A stretch of DNA of 12,961 nucleotides from an uncultured Eubacteriales bacterium (GCA_900554855.1 USIZ01000013.1:1-12961), one strand, 5' to 3'. Positions 1 to 8,478 are shown, counted from the first letter of the stretch. Notes: a model not told the origin generated them from the letters alone. A program made the numbers and translations.

Positions 1-1273
1 TGAGCCGGGGCTGGAGATCACCTGCGTGGATGGCCGGGTGCGCATCACGGACAATGGTCAAGTGACGCAGCAAAACACGCGACATCCCGGCGAAATCCTG
101 CGTCGGATCGTGGCGGAACACAAAAGCCCGAAAATTGAGGGCTTTCCCACCTTCACCGGCGGGCTGGTGGGCTACTTCTCCTATGATTTTATCAAATACG
201 CCGAGCCCAACCTGAAGCTGGACGCAGAGGATCAGGAACATTTCAACGACTTCGACCTGATGCTCTTTGACAAGGTGATCTGCTTTGACAATCTGAAGCA
301 GAAGATCATCCTGATCGCCAACGCCTCCACCGATGATCTGGACAGCAGCTATCCCGCGGCGGTGCGGGCGCTGGACGAGATGGCCCAACTGATCCGCACC
401 GGCACCCCCGCCCCGGATCAGCCGCTGAAGCTCAGGAGCGAATTCCGTCACCTCTTTGACAAGGAGCAGTATTGCAGCATGGTGGAACGGGCCCGGAAGT
501 ATATCTATGAGGGCGACATTTTCCAGGTAGTGCTCTCCAACCGGTTGGACGCAGACTGCGAGGGCAGTCTGCTTGACACCTACCGGCTGCTCCGGGTCAT
601 CAACCCCTCTCCCTATATGTTCTACTTTTCCAGCGATGATATTGAGATCGCCGGCGCCTCCCCGGAGACGCTGGTCAAGCTGACCGACGGCACGCTCTAC
701 ACCTTCCCGCTGGCGGGTACCAAGCCCCGGGGCAAAACGCCGGAGGAGGACAAAGCGCTGGAGCAGGCCCTGATGAGCGACCCGAAAGAGCGCAGCGAAC
801 ACAATATGCTGGTGGATCTGGGCCGCAATGACATCGGCAAAATCAGCCAGTTCGGCTCGGTGGAGGTAGAGCGCTACATGGATGTGCTCCGTTACTCCCA
901 CGTCATGCACATCGGTTCCACCGTGCGCGGCACAATTCGCCCCGACAAGGACGCGGTGGACGCGGTGGAGGCCATTCTCCCCGCCGGGACGCTGTCCGGT
1001 GCGCCAAAGTTCCGAGCCTGTCAGATCATCAACGAATTGGAGAACAACAAACGGGGCATCTACGGCGGCGCGATCGGCTACATTGACTTTACCGGCAATC
1101 TGGACACCTGCATTGCCATCCGCATTGCCTTTAAAAAGAACGGCAAGGTATTCATCCGCTCCGGCGCGGGCATTGTGGCCGACAGTGTGCCTGAGAGTGA
1201 GTATCAGGAGTGCATCAACAAGGCTCAGGCCGTGGTGAATGCGGTCAAGGCATCCGAGGGAGGGCTGGACTGA
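1..1273 (+). CDS. trpE: Anthranilate synthase component I, TrpE (5'-truncated by window edge)
   Basis: TrpE converts chorismate plus ammonia (delivered by TrpG) to anthranilate, the first committed step of tryptophan synthesis. The reading frame is already open at base 2, and the first in-frame start-like codon (GTG at 26) lies inside the N-terminal domain. The true start is therefore upstream; against a usual length near 490 aa about 60-70 residues are missing. Visible chorismate-binding motifs are IFQVVLSNR, GASPETLVK, PLAGTKPRG, DLGRND, AGTLSGAPK and RSGAGIVADS. The alanine of PLAGT (codon 713-715) marks TrpE; PabB (aminodeoxychorismate synthase) carries a catalytic lysine there. One base separates the stop from trpG, and the trpG ribosome site lies within the trpE 3' end. 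The promoter and any leader or attenuator are outside the window. Confidence 0.96.
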   Translation, partial: EPGLEITCVDGRVRITDNGQVTQQNTRHPGEILRRIVAEHKSPKIEGFPTFTGGLVGYFSYDFIKYAEPNLKLDAEDQEHFNDFDLMLFDKVICFDNLKQKIILIANASTDDLDSSYPAAVRALDEMAQLIRTGTPAPDQPLKLRSEFRHLFDKEQYCSMVERARKYIYEGDIFQVVLSNRLDADCEGSLLDTYRLLRVINPSPYMFYFSSDDIEIAGASPETLVKLTDGTLYTFPLAGTKPRGKTPEEDKALEQALMSDPKERSEHNMLVDLGRNDIGKISQFGSVEVERYMDVLRYSHVMHIGSTVRGTIRPDKDAVDAVEAILPAGTLSGAPKFRACQIINELENNKRGIYGGAIGYIDFTGNLDTCIAIRIAFKKNGKVFIRSGAGIVADSVPESEYQECINKAQAVVNAVKASEGGLD

Positions 1274-1274
1274 C

Positions 1275-1850
1275 ATGGTTTTACTCATCGACAATTATGA
1301 CAGCTTTTCATACAATCTCTATCAGCTGGTAGGCTCCATCGACCCGGACATCAAGGTCATCCGTAATGACGAGCTGACGCCGGCGGAGATCGAAGCGCTG
1401 GCTCCCCGCCGCATCATCCTCTCCCCCGGCCCCGGCAAACCCGCCGACTCCGGCGTCTGTGAGGATGTGATCCGCCGCTTGACCGGCAAGATCCCGATTT
1501 TGGGCGTCTGTCTCGGCCATCAGGCCATCTGTGAGGTGTTCGGCGCTACCGTCACTTATGCCAAGCAGCTCATGCACGGCAAGCAGTCCATGGTGAAACT
1601 GGATGTAACCGGCCCCATCTTTTCCGGAATGCCGGAGGAAATTTCCGCCGCCCGCTATCACTCGCTGGCCGCAAAGCCGGACACCATTCCCGATACGCTG
1701 AAAATCGTCGGCGCAACGGAGGACGGTGAGGTCATGGCTGTGGCCCACATGAGCGCACCGGTATATGGGCTCCAGTTCCACCCGGAGAGCATTCTCACCC
1801 CGGACGGGCGCCGCATTCTTGAAAATTTTCTGGCTGACAAACCGCTTTAA
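1275..1850 (+). CDS. trpG: Anthranilate synthase glutamine amidotransferase subunit, TrpG
   Basis: TrpG hydrolyses glutamine and passes ammonia to TrpE. It is a class I glutamine amidotransferase of 191 aa, the normal length for a stand-alone subunit. It shows the LIDNYDSFSYNL start, the oxyanion motif SPGPGKP (50-56), the nucleophile Cys79 in LGVCLGHQ, and the His169/Glu171 pair in QFHPES. The ATG at 1275 is chosen over an in-frame ATG at 1239 because the protein family begins with MVLLIDNYDS and a GAGGGAGG ribosome site lies about 11 bases upstream. The 1239 start would overlap the end of trpE. It is translationally linked to trpE by the one-base gap. In some Firmicutes such a subunit also serves PabB; that cannot be judged here. 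Confidence 0.97.
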   Translation: MVLLIDNYDSFSYNLYQLVGSIDPDIKVIRNDELTPAEIEALAPRRIILSPGPGKPADSGVCEDVIRRLTGKIPILGVCLGHQAICEVFGATVTYAKQLMHGKQSMVKLDVTGPIFSGMPEEISAARYHSLAAKPDTIPDTLKIVGATEDGEVMAVAHMSAPVYGLQFHPESILTPDGRRILENFLADKPL

Positions 1851-1867
1851 ACTCAGGAGGAATCGAT

Positions 1868-2890
1868 ATGATCCAGGATGCAATTATTAAGATCGTTCAG
1901 AAGGAAGATCTGAGCTATGAAGAGTCCTATGCCGTAATGAACGAGATCATGAGCGGCCAGACCACCCCCACCCAGAATGCCGCGTTTCTGGCGGCGTTGT
2001 CCACCAAGAGCACCCGAGCGGAGACGATTGACGAAATATCCGGCTGTGCCGCCGCCATGCGGGATCACGCTATCAAGTTCGATGCAAACGGCCTTGAGAC
2101 GCTGGAGATCGTGGGCACCGGCGGAGACGGCGCCCACAGCATCAACATCTCCTCCACCGCCGCCATTGTGATCGCCGCTGCCGGAGTGCCGGTCACCAAG
2201 CACGGCAATGTGGCCGCCTCCTCCAAGAGCGGCGCAGCCAATGTGCTGGAGGCGCTGGGCATCAACGTCAAGCTGGAGCCCGCCAAGATGGAGCAGGTGC
2301 TTCAGAGAACCGGGATCTGCTTCCTGCACGCTCAGGTCTACCACACCTCTATGAAGTATGTGGGCGCGATCCGAAAGGAACTGGGCTTCCGCACAGTGTT
2401 CAATATTCTCGGCCCCCTCACCAATCCGGCTCACCCCACCATGCAGGTGCTGGGCGTCTACGACGAATATCTGCTCCAGCCTATGGCACAGGTGCTGAGC
2501 AGTCTGGGCGTCAAGCGGGGCATGGTGGTCTATGGTCAGGACAAGCTGGACGAGGTCTCCATCAGCGCCCCCACCTCCGTGTGTGAATTCAAAGACGGCT
2601 GGTACAAGACCTACACCATCCAGCCCGAAGATTTCGGTCTCACCCGGGGCACCAAGCAGGATATCGAAGGCGGCGAGCCGAAGTACAATGCTCAGATCTC
2701 CCGCGCCATTCTCTCCGGTGAGTTGACCGGTCCGAAGCGCGACGTGGTCCTGCTGAATGCCGCCTGCGGCCTCTATGTTGCCGGAAAAGCAGAGTGCATT
2801 CAGGACGGCATCGCACTGGCTGCGGAGCTCATCGACACCGGAAAGGCCCTTGAAAAGCTGGAGGAATTTGTGGCAGCCAGCAACGCCTGA
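1868..2890 (+). CDS. trpD: Anthranilate phosphoribosyltransferase, TrpD
   Basis: TrpD joins anthranilate to PRPP, giving phosphoribosylanthranilate and pyrophosphate. At 340 aa it is full length and not fused to TrpG. Motifs seen are the PRPP loop GTGGDG (83-88), the KHGN motif (111-114), the SSKSGAANVLEALG helix, RTVFNILGPLTNP (175-187) and the metal-binding DE pair (228-229). The residue after KHGN is Val115, where many TrpD sequences have Arg. The start is supported by an AGGAGG site at 1855-1860, seven bases before the ATG. It follows trpG by 17 bases and precedes trpC by 17 bases. Confidence 0.97.
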   Translation: MIQDAIIKIVQKEDLSYEESYAVMNEIMSGQTTPTQNAAFLAALSTKSTRAETIDEISGCAAAMRDHAIKFDANGLETLEIVGTGGDGAHSINISSTAAIVIAAAGVPVTKHGNVAASSKSGAANVLEALGINVKLEPAKMEQVLQRTGICFLHAQVYHTSMKYVGAIRKELGFRTVFNILGPLTNPAHPTMQVLGVYDEYLLQPMAQVLSSLGVKRGMVVYGQDKLDEVSISAPTSVCEFKDGWYKTYTIQPEDFGLTRGTKQDIEGGEPKYNAQISRAILSGELTGPKRDVVLLNAACGLYVAGKAECIQDGIALAAELIDTGKALEKLEEFVAASNA

Positions 2891-2907
2891 TCCTTTGGGA
2901 GGTAACT

Positions 2908-3699
2908 ATGTCTACTATTCTGGACACCATCGCTGACTACGCCCGGCTTCGCGTGGCGCAGGACGTGCAGTCGCACAGTCTGGATGATCTGAAAGCGCTC
3001 TGCCGACAGGCAGGTCCGGGTAACGGCACCGCATTTGAGCGGGCACTGGCAAAGAACGGCATGAGCTTTATTTGCGAGGTGAAAAAGGCCTCCCCTTCCA
3101 AAGGGATCATTGCAGAAAACTTTCCTTATCTGGACATTGCCCTCGCTTATGCGGATGCCGGCGCAGACTGCATCTCCTGTCTGACAGAGCCGAGGTGGTT
3201 TCTGGGATCTGACGAAATTTTCAGCCGGATCCGCGCCGCAGTTTCTACGCCCATGATCCGAAAGGACTTCACAATAGACGAATATCAGCTCTACCAGGCC
3301 CGGCTCATGGGGGCAGATTGTGTTTTGCTTATCTGCGCACTGCTTGACACGGAGACGATTCAGCGGTATCTTACTATATGTGAAAGTTTGGGCCTGGCTG
3401 CACTGGTGGAAGCCCACGATCCTGACCAGATCCGCTCTGCCGTTTCCGCCGGGGCAAAGATCATCGGCGTAAACAACCGCAACCTGCACGATTTTTCCGT
3501 GGACTTCTCCAACGCCGCACGGCTGCGGGATCTGATCCCGCCGGAGTGCATTTATGTTGCGGAGTCCGGCGTTTCCGCCCCATCCGACATCGCTCAGCTG
3601 AGCAAAATCGGCGCAGACGCTGCACTGGTGGGCGAACTGCTGATGCGCGCTGAGGACAAGAAAAAAATGCTTTCTGAAATGAGGAGCTTTGCCCAATGA
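2908..3699 (+). CDS. trpC: Indole-3-glycerol phosphate synthase, TrpC
   Basis: TrpC performs the ring-closing decarboxylation of CdRP to indole-3-glycerol phosphate. It is a monofunctional 263 aa (beta/alpha)8 barrel, not the TrpC-TrpF fusion of enterobacteria. Catalytic motifs visible are EVKKASPSKG (57-66), the general-acid lysine Lys119 in IRKDF, Glu168 in LVEAH, GVNNRNL (187-193) and AESGV (218-222). A GGGAGG site at 2897-2902 supports the start. Codon use is mixed (6 of 11 lysines are AAA), unlike the strongly biased transaldolase gene two genes downstream. The last four bases overlap trpF in an ATGA junction. Confidence 0.96.
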   Translation: MSTILDTIADYARLRVAQDVQSHSLDDLKALCRQAGPGNGTAFERALAKNGMSFICEVKKASPSKGIIAENFPYLDIALAYADAGADCISCLTEPRWFLGSDEIFSRIRAAVSTPMIRKDFTIDEYQLYQARLMGADCVLLICALLDTETIQRYLTICESLGLAALVEAHDPDQIRSAVSAGAKIIGVNNRNLHDFSVDFSNAARLRDLIPPECIYVAESGVSAPSDIAQLSKIGADAALVGELLMRAEDKKKMLSEMRSFAQ

Positions 3700-4301
3700 C
3701 GAAGATCAAGACCTGCGGCCTGTTCCGTGAACGGGACATCGACTATGTGAACCAGTATCTGCCCGATTATGCAGGATTCGTGCTGAACTTTCCCAAGAGC
3801 CGCCGCAGCCTGTCGCCCGAAAAGGCAGAGGACTTGATCCGCCTGCTGAATCCCGGCATTCAAGCCGTCGGCGTTGTGGTTGACCTGCCGCTGGAAACCG
3901 CCGCCGGGCTGCTGGAACGGCGCGTGGTGGACATTCTCCAGCTCCACGGCCACGAGGACGAGGACTACATCCGTGCATTGAAGGAACGCACAGATCGTCC
4001 GGTCTGGAAGGCGTTTCAAATCGCCTGTGCGGCCGACCTTGAGGCCGCACAGAACAGCTGCGCCGACATGATCGTGCTGGACAATGGTCAGGGCACCGGC
4101 GAGTGCTTCGACTGGAGCCTGCTCTCCGGTTTTGAGCGCCCCTACTTTCTGGCCGGCGGGCTGAACCCCGGCAATGTGGTCAAGGCTGTCAAGCAGCTGC
4201 ATCCCTATGGGATCGATCTCTCCAGCGGCATTGAGACCGACGGAGTGAAAGATAAAGGTAAATTATCTTCCGTTATCGCTTCGGTACGGAGGATGAAATG
4301 A
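3696..4301 (+). CDS. trpF: Phosphoribosylanthranilate isomerase, TrpF
   Basis: TrpF catalyses the Amadori rearrangement of phosphoribosylanthranilate to CdRP, the substrate of TrpC. It is a 201 aa barrel, the usual size. Seen are KTCGL with general-base Cys7, FVLNFPKSRRSLS, the acid Asp129 in VLDNGQGTG, the phosphate-binding AGGLNPGNV, and GIDLSSGIETDGVKDKGK near the C-terminus. It overlaps trpC by four bases (ATGA), so it is probably translated by coupling; a GAGGAG at 3681-3686 may also act as ribosome site. The residues match a classical TrpF, with no sign of a bifunctional PriA/HisA-type enzyme. Confidence 0.95.
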   Translation: MTKIKTCGLFRERDIDYVNQYLPDYAGFVLNFPKSRRSLSPEKAEDLIRLLNPGIQAVGVVVDLPLETAAGLLERRVVDILQLHGHEDEDYIRALKERTDRPVWKAFQIACAADLEAAQNSCADMIVLDNGQGTGECFDWSLLSGFERPYFLAGGLNPGNVVKAVKQLHPYGIDLSSGIETDGVKDKGKLSSVIASVRRMK

Positions 4302-4320
4302 AAGGAAAAGGTGAGTTACC

Positions 4321-4980
4321 ATGAAACTGTTCCTGGACACTGCGAATGTGGATGAGATCCGCAAGGCAAATGAGATGGGCGTCATCTGCGGCGTCACCAC
4401 CAACCCCAGCCTGATCGCCAAGGAGGGCCGCGACTATGCCGAGACCCTGAAGGAGATCTGCGGTATCGTGGACGGCCCGATCTCCGGTGAGGTCAAGGCT
4501 ACCACCGAGGATGCCGTGGGCATGATCAAGGAAGGCCGCGAGATCTTCGCCATTGACCCCAAGCACATGGTTGTGAAGATCCCCATGACCCTTGAGGGCC
4601 TGAAGGCCATCAAGATCCTGTCCGCCGAGGGCATCCCCACCAACTGCACCCTGATCTTCAGCACCAACCAGGCTCTGTTGGCTGCCCGCGCCGGTGCCAC
4701 CTATGTCAGCCCCTTTGTCGGCCGTCTGGATGACATCAACGAGGATGGTCTGGCCCTCATCGAGGACATCGCCAATGTGTTCGCCCTCTATGACGACATC
4801 CATACCGAGATCATCTCCGCCTCCGTGCGCAACACCGCTCACGTTCTGGGCTGCGCCCGTGCCGGTGCTGATATCGCCACCGTGCCCTTCAAGGTCATTG
4901 AGCAGATGGCCAAGCACCCCCTCACCGACTCCGGCATTGTGAAGTTCCAGGAGGACTATCGCAAGGTGTTCGGTGACTGA
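4321..4980 (+). CDS. talC: Transaldolase, TalC/FSA family, embedded in the trp operon
   Basis: This 219 aa class I aldolase has the compact TalC/FSA size (E. coli FsaA about 220, B. subtilis transaldolase about 212). The Schiff-base lysine is Lys86 in VVKIPMT; TTNPS (26-30) and TLIFSTNQALLAARAGATYVSPF are conserved. Glu57 and Phe132 occupy the positions of FsaA Gln59 and Tyr131. Glu and Phe at these sites are the transaldolase signature, so transfer between sedoheptulose 7-phosphate and glyceraldehyde 3-phosphate, giving fructose 6-phosphate and erythrose 4-phosphate, is more likely than fructose 6-phosphate cleavage. An AAAGG-rich ribosome site precedes the ATG, 19 bases after trpF. Codons are strongly biased (13 of 14 lysines AAG), suggesting high expression or separate origin. 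Automatic pipelines may name it fsa; in vivo activity is inferred. Confidence 0.92.
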   Translation: MKLFLDTANVDEIRKANEMGVICGVTTNPSLIAKEGRDYAETLKEICGIVDGPISGEVKATTEDAVGMIKEGREIFAIDPKHMVVKIPMTLEGLKAIKILSAEGIPTNCTLIFSTNQALLAARAGATYVSPFVGRLDDINEDGLALIEDIANVFALYDDIHTEIISASVRNTAHVLGCARAGADIATVPFKVIEQMAKHPLTDSGIVKFQEDYRKVFGD

Positions 4981-5001
4981 TCTCTGAACCTTACCCTACC
5001 T

Positions 5002-5028
5002 TTCCCTTCATTATCATAAATGAGGGAA
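5002..5028 (+). other. Hairpin 1 between talC and trpB
   Basis: TTCCC(T)TCATT at 5002-5012 pairs with AATGAGGGAA at 5019-5028, ten base pairs with a single bulged T and a six-base loop. It starts 21 bases after the talC stop. The bases after it (CCTTTCTC) are only weakly U-rich, so it is not a clear terminator. It may protect or delimit the talC 3' end, or be one half of a tandem structure with the next hairpin. Confidence 0.55.
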
Positions 5029-5030
5029 CC

Positions 5031-5070
5031 TTTCTCGCCGCTCCTCTCCAGCTGGAAGGGCGGCGAGAAA
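5031..5070 (+). other. Hairpin 2 upstream of trpB (perfect 10-bp outer stem, no U tract)
   Basis: TTTCTCGCCG (5031-5040) is the exact reverse complement of CGGCGAGAAA (5061-5070), and 5041-5043/5058-5060 extend the stem with one G-U pair. The loop contains the palindrome TCCAGCTGGA. What follows is CGGTATACCTC, with no U run, so standard intrinsic termination is unlikely. No convincing -35/-10 pair was found between it and the trpB ribosome site at 5098. Roles consistent with the position are an RNA processing or stability element, partial attenuation, or a protein-binding site that tunes trpBA relative to talC. Confidence 0.6.
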
Positions 5071-5112
5071 CGGTATACCTCAATACATTAAACTTCTAAG
5101 GAGCGAACTACC

Positions 5113-6289
<1,177 letters not shown>

Positions 6290-6297
<8 letters not shown>

Positions 6298-7060
6298 AAT
6301 TGCAGATGCCTTTCAGAATGGAAAGGCCTTCATTCCCTTCCTGACCTGCGGCGACCCGGATCTGGAGACCACCGAAACGCTGGTCAAGGCCATGGCCGAA
6401 GCAGGAGCCGACCTTATTGAGCTTGGCATCCCCTTCTCCGACCCCACCGCCGAGGGCCCGGTCATTCAGGCGGCCAATCTGCGCGCGCTCAAAGCCGGAA
6501 CTACCACAGACAAGGTATTTGAGCTGGTGCGAAAGCTGCGCGAGACCATCACCATCCCTATGGTGTTCATGACCTATGCCAATGTGGTATTCTCCTACGG
6601 CTCCGAGAAGTTTCTTTCCAGAGCCGCTGAGGCGGGCATTCAGGGTCTGATCTTGCCTGACGTCCCCTTTGAGGAAAAGGCGGAATTTGAGCCGCTATGC
6701 GCAAAATATGGTCTGGAACTGGTCAGCATGATCGCCCCCACCTCCCACGAGCGCATTCGCTCCATTGCCGCAGAGGCCAAGGGCTTTGTCTACTGCGTGT
6801 CCTCTCTGGGCGTCACCGGAGTGCGCAGCAGCATCACCACGGATATTGGCGCCATGGTAAAGCTGGTCAAAGAGACAAAGGCTATTCCCGCCGCTGTCGG
6901 CTTCGGCATCTCCACTCCGGAACAGGCCAGGGAAATGGCTCAGAAGGCGGACGGGGTCATTGTGGGCAGCGCCATCGTAAAGCTGATCGCCGCCAACGGC
7001 CGGGACAGCGTCGAGCCTGTCACGGAATATGTGAAGGCCATGAAGGATGCAATCCGATAA
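6290..7060 (+). CDS. trpA: Tryptophan synthase alpha chain, TrpA
   Basis: TrpA cleaves indole-3-glycerol phosphate to indole, which is channelled to TrpB. It is a 256 aa barrel. Glu44 in DLIELGIPFSDP corresponds to catalytic Glu49 of the enterobacterial enzyme. The second acid, Asp60 in most enzymes (LADGP), is Glu55 here (TAEGP, codon 6452-6454). Further motifs are LPDVPFEE, MIAPTS, YCVSSLGVTG, VGFGIS and GSAIVK. The ATG at 6290 is chosen because it starts MIKIADAFQ, as TrpA proteins do, and has an AGAGGGGAGG site seven bases upstream. A longer in-frame reading from 6107 would read out-of-frame trpB codons. The eight-base overlap suggests coupled, near-equimolar translation. Confidence 0.96.
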
Positions 7061-7081
7061 TTCAGTCCATAAAATCCATAA

Positions 7082-7113
7082 AACCAGCCGCCTTCGGGAG
7101 AAGGCGGCTGGTT
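7082..7113 (+). terminator. GC-rich hairpin after trpA
   Basis: AACCAGCCGCCTTC (7082-7095) pairs perfectly with GAAGGCGGCTGGTT (7100-7113) around a four-base loop GGGA, 21 bases after the trpA stop. It is followed by GCGCATAACG rather than a U run, so alone it may act mainly as an RNA 3' end protector. On the minus strand it is followed by TTATGGATTTTATGG, moderately U-rich, so it could back up termination of the leftward LCP gene. Confidence 0.65.
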
Positions 7114-7126
7114 GCGCATAACGCAT

Positions 7127-7163
7127 AAAACGCGGAGCCGAAATTTCGGCTCCGCGTTTGTTT
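7127..7163. terminator. Bidirectional intrinsic terminator between trpA and the LCP gene
   Basis: A perfect 32-bp palindrome spans 7128-7159 (CGCGGAGCCGAAA against TTTCGGCTCCGCG, with flanking AAA/TTT). Rightward it runs into TTTGTTTAC; leftward into TTTTATGCG. It therefore fits an intrinsic terminator for both convergent units: the trp operon ending at 7060 and the LCP gene whose stop is at 7166-7168. Confidence 0.88.
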
Positions 7164-7165
7164 AC

Positions 7166-8455
7166 TCAGTTGGCGGCATCCACATCATGGGCTTCCAGCG
7201 GCGTATCGCTGTACAGCCAATCCTTCAAATGCTGCTGTGTCTTGTCCCAGTCAACCGTCAGAACCGCCATCTTATTGATGGTCTCATCCTGATACTCGCC
7301 ATCCTGAGGCAGGCGATAGGCCTGGAGATCGTCGATACCGTAGTTATAGACCTCACCGGCATAGGCCATGATGTCCGCATTGCTGGTGATATCCGTCTCC
7401 ACACACTCCATCACAGAATTCAGGATGTCCATGATCTGTGTGATCGGGCGGCTCATCAGTTCCTTGAACACCTGCGTCACCACCACGCGCTGGCGGTAGG
7501 TGCGTCCAAAGTCGTTGGCCTCCTTGCCGGTGCCCACATAGCGGGAGCGGGCATAGGCCAGCGCTTCTTCGCCGTTCATATGGTTGACGCCTTCCTCCAT
7601 GGCAAAGCCCCACAGTTCCATATAATCGGCCTCATCCTGGGTCAGCGTGATATCAATGCCGTCCAGCTTGTCCACGACCATCTGGAAGCCATCGAAGTTG
7701 ATGCCCACATTGTGGTCGATGTGAATACCGAAGTTCTCCTCGACTGTCTGATCCATCAGCTCGTAGCCGCCAAAACTGAACGCGGCGTTCAGCTTGTTGT
7801 TCTTATAGCCGGGGATCTTCACATAGCAGTCACGCATCAGCGACACAATGGAGATCTGCTTGGTCTTGCGGTTCAGGCTGACCACCATCATGGAATCGGA
7901 GCGACCGCGATCCTCCGTGCGCACCTCATCCCCCATCGTACCGGTATCCCGGCCGATCAGCATGAAATTGACCACGTCGGAGTCAGGATCTACCTTTTGG
8001 GTGGCAAAATGAAGCTGATCGTCCGTCGTTGTGTCTGCCCCCGTCGCATCCTGATCGAAATTCTCTGAGGTCTTGGCCTCATTTCCGATATCGATCCGCC
8101 TGATGAGATCCAGCTTTCCGTTGACCACGACCACGGCGGCCACTGCCGCACTCATCAAAACGATAAGCACCACCAGAACGATAATGATTGCCTTCTGCCA
8201 GCCGGGCATACGGCGTTTCTTTTTGCCGCGGCCACCCTTAGGTGGCCGCCCTCCACCGTCTCCGCCTGCACCGGAAGCGCGGCGGGAGCCGCTGTACTCA
8301 GAACTGGACGACCGTCTGTGTGCGGTGTACTCATCATCATAATAAGTCTGCCGGCCGCGCGAACGCTCATCACGCTGTGCTGATGTGCCGGAGGAAGGTC
8401 TGCGCGTCTTTGCTCCGGAAGCCGGCTGCCGGGGCGCTTCTCTTTTTCCTGCCAT
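7166..8455 (-). CDS. LytR-CpsA-Psr (LCP) family glycopolymer transferase
   Basis: LCP proteins attach undecaprenyl-linked anionic or capsular glycopolymers to peptidoglycan on the outer face of the membrane. This 429 aa protein has a long cytoplasmic N-terminus (1-82, rich in Ser, Arg, Gly and Lys), one membrane helix at about 88-111, a short linker, then the LCP domain from about 160 to 345. Visible signatures are NFMLIGRDT, RSDSMMVVSLN (185-195), SLMRDCYVKIPGYKNNKLNAA with Arg208, YARSRY (301-306) and DFGRTYRQR (315-323); the arginines bind the lipid pyrophosphate. A C-terminal extension of about 80 residues follows. The ATG has AGAGGT upstream and lies 23 bases after the glf stop, so the two are one transcript. 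The exact glycan is not determined. Confidence 0.92.
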   Translation of the reverse strand: MAGKREAPRQPASGAKTRRPSSGTSAQRDERSRGRQTYYDDEYTAHRRSSSSEYSGSRRASGAGGDGGGRPPKGGRGKKKRRMPGWQKAIIIVLVVLIVLMSAAVAAVVVVNGKLDLIRRIDIGNEAKTSENFDQDATGADTTTDDQLHFATQKVDPDSDVVNFMLIGRDTGTMGDEVRTEDRGRSDSMMVVSLNRKTKQISIVSLMRDCYVKIPGYKNNKLNAAFSFGGYELMDQTVEENFGIHIDHNVGINFDGFQMVVDKLDGIDITLTQDEADYMELWGFAMEEGVNHMNGEEALAYARSRYVGTGKEANDFGRTYRQRVVVTQVFKELMSRPITQIMDILNSVMECVETDITSNADIMAYAGEVYNYGIDDLQAYRLPQDGEYQDETINKMAVLTVDWDKTQQHLKDWLYSDTPLEAHDVDAAN

Positions 8456-8478
8456 GGGTTACCTCTTTTCCGTTTGAT

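Noticed and set aside
2800..3696. A 298-codon minus-strand open frame opposite trpC
   Set aside because: It is the complement shadow of an unmistakable TrpC gene and shows no recognisable protein pattern or ribosome site.
4321..4980. Calling the operon-embedded aldolase a fructose-6-phosphate aldolase
   Set aside because: The residues that distinguish FSA (Gln59, Tyr131) are Glu57 and Phe132 here, favouring transaldolase.
4981..5112. T-box, tryptophan attenuator or riboswitch ahead of trpB
   Set aside because: The region is too short, shows no T-box sequence, Trp-codon leader peptide or terminator U run; only two plain hairpins are visible.
7112..8068. A 318-codon plus-strand open frame opposite the LCP gene
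   Set aside because: Its start lies in the terminator region and the protein is His/Ile-rich without motifs; the opposite strand encodes a clear LCP domain.
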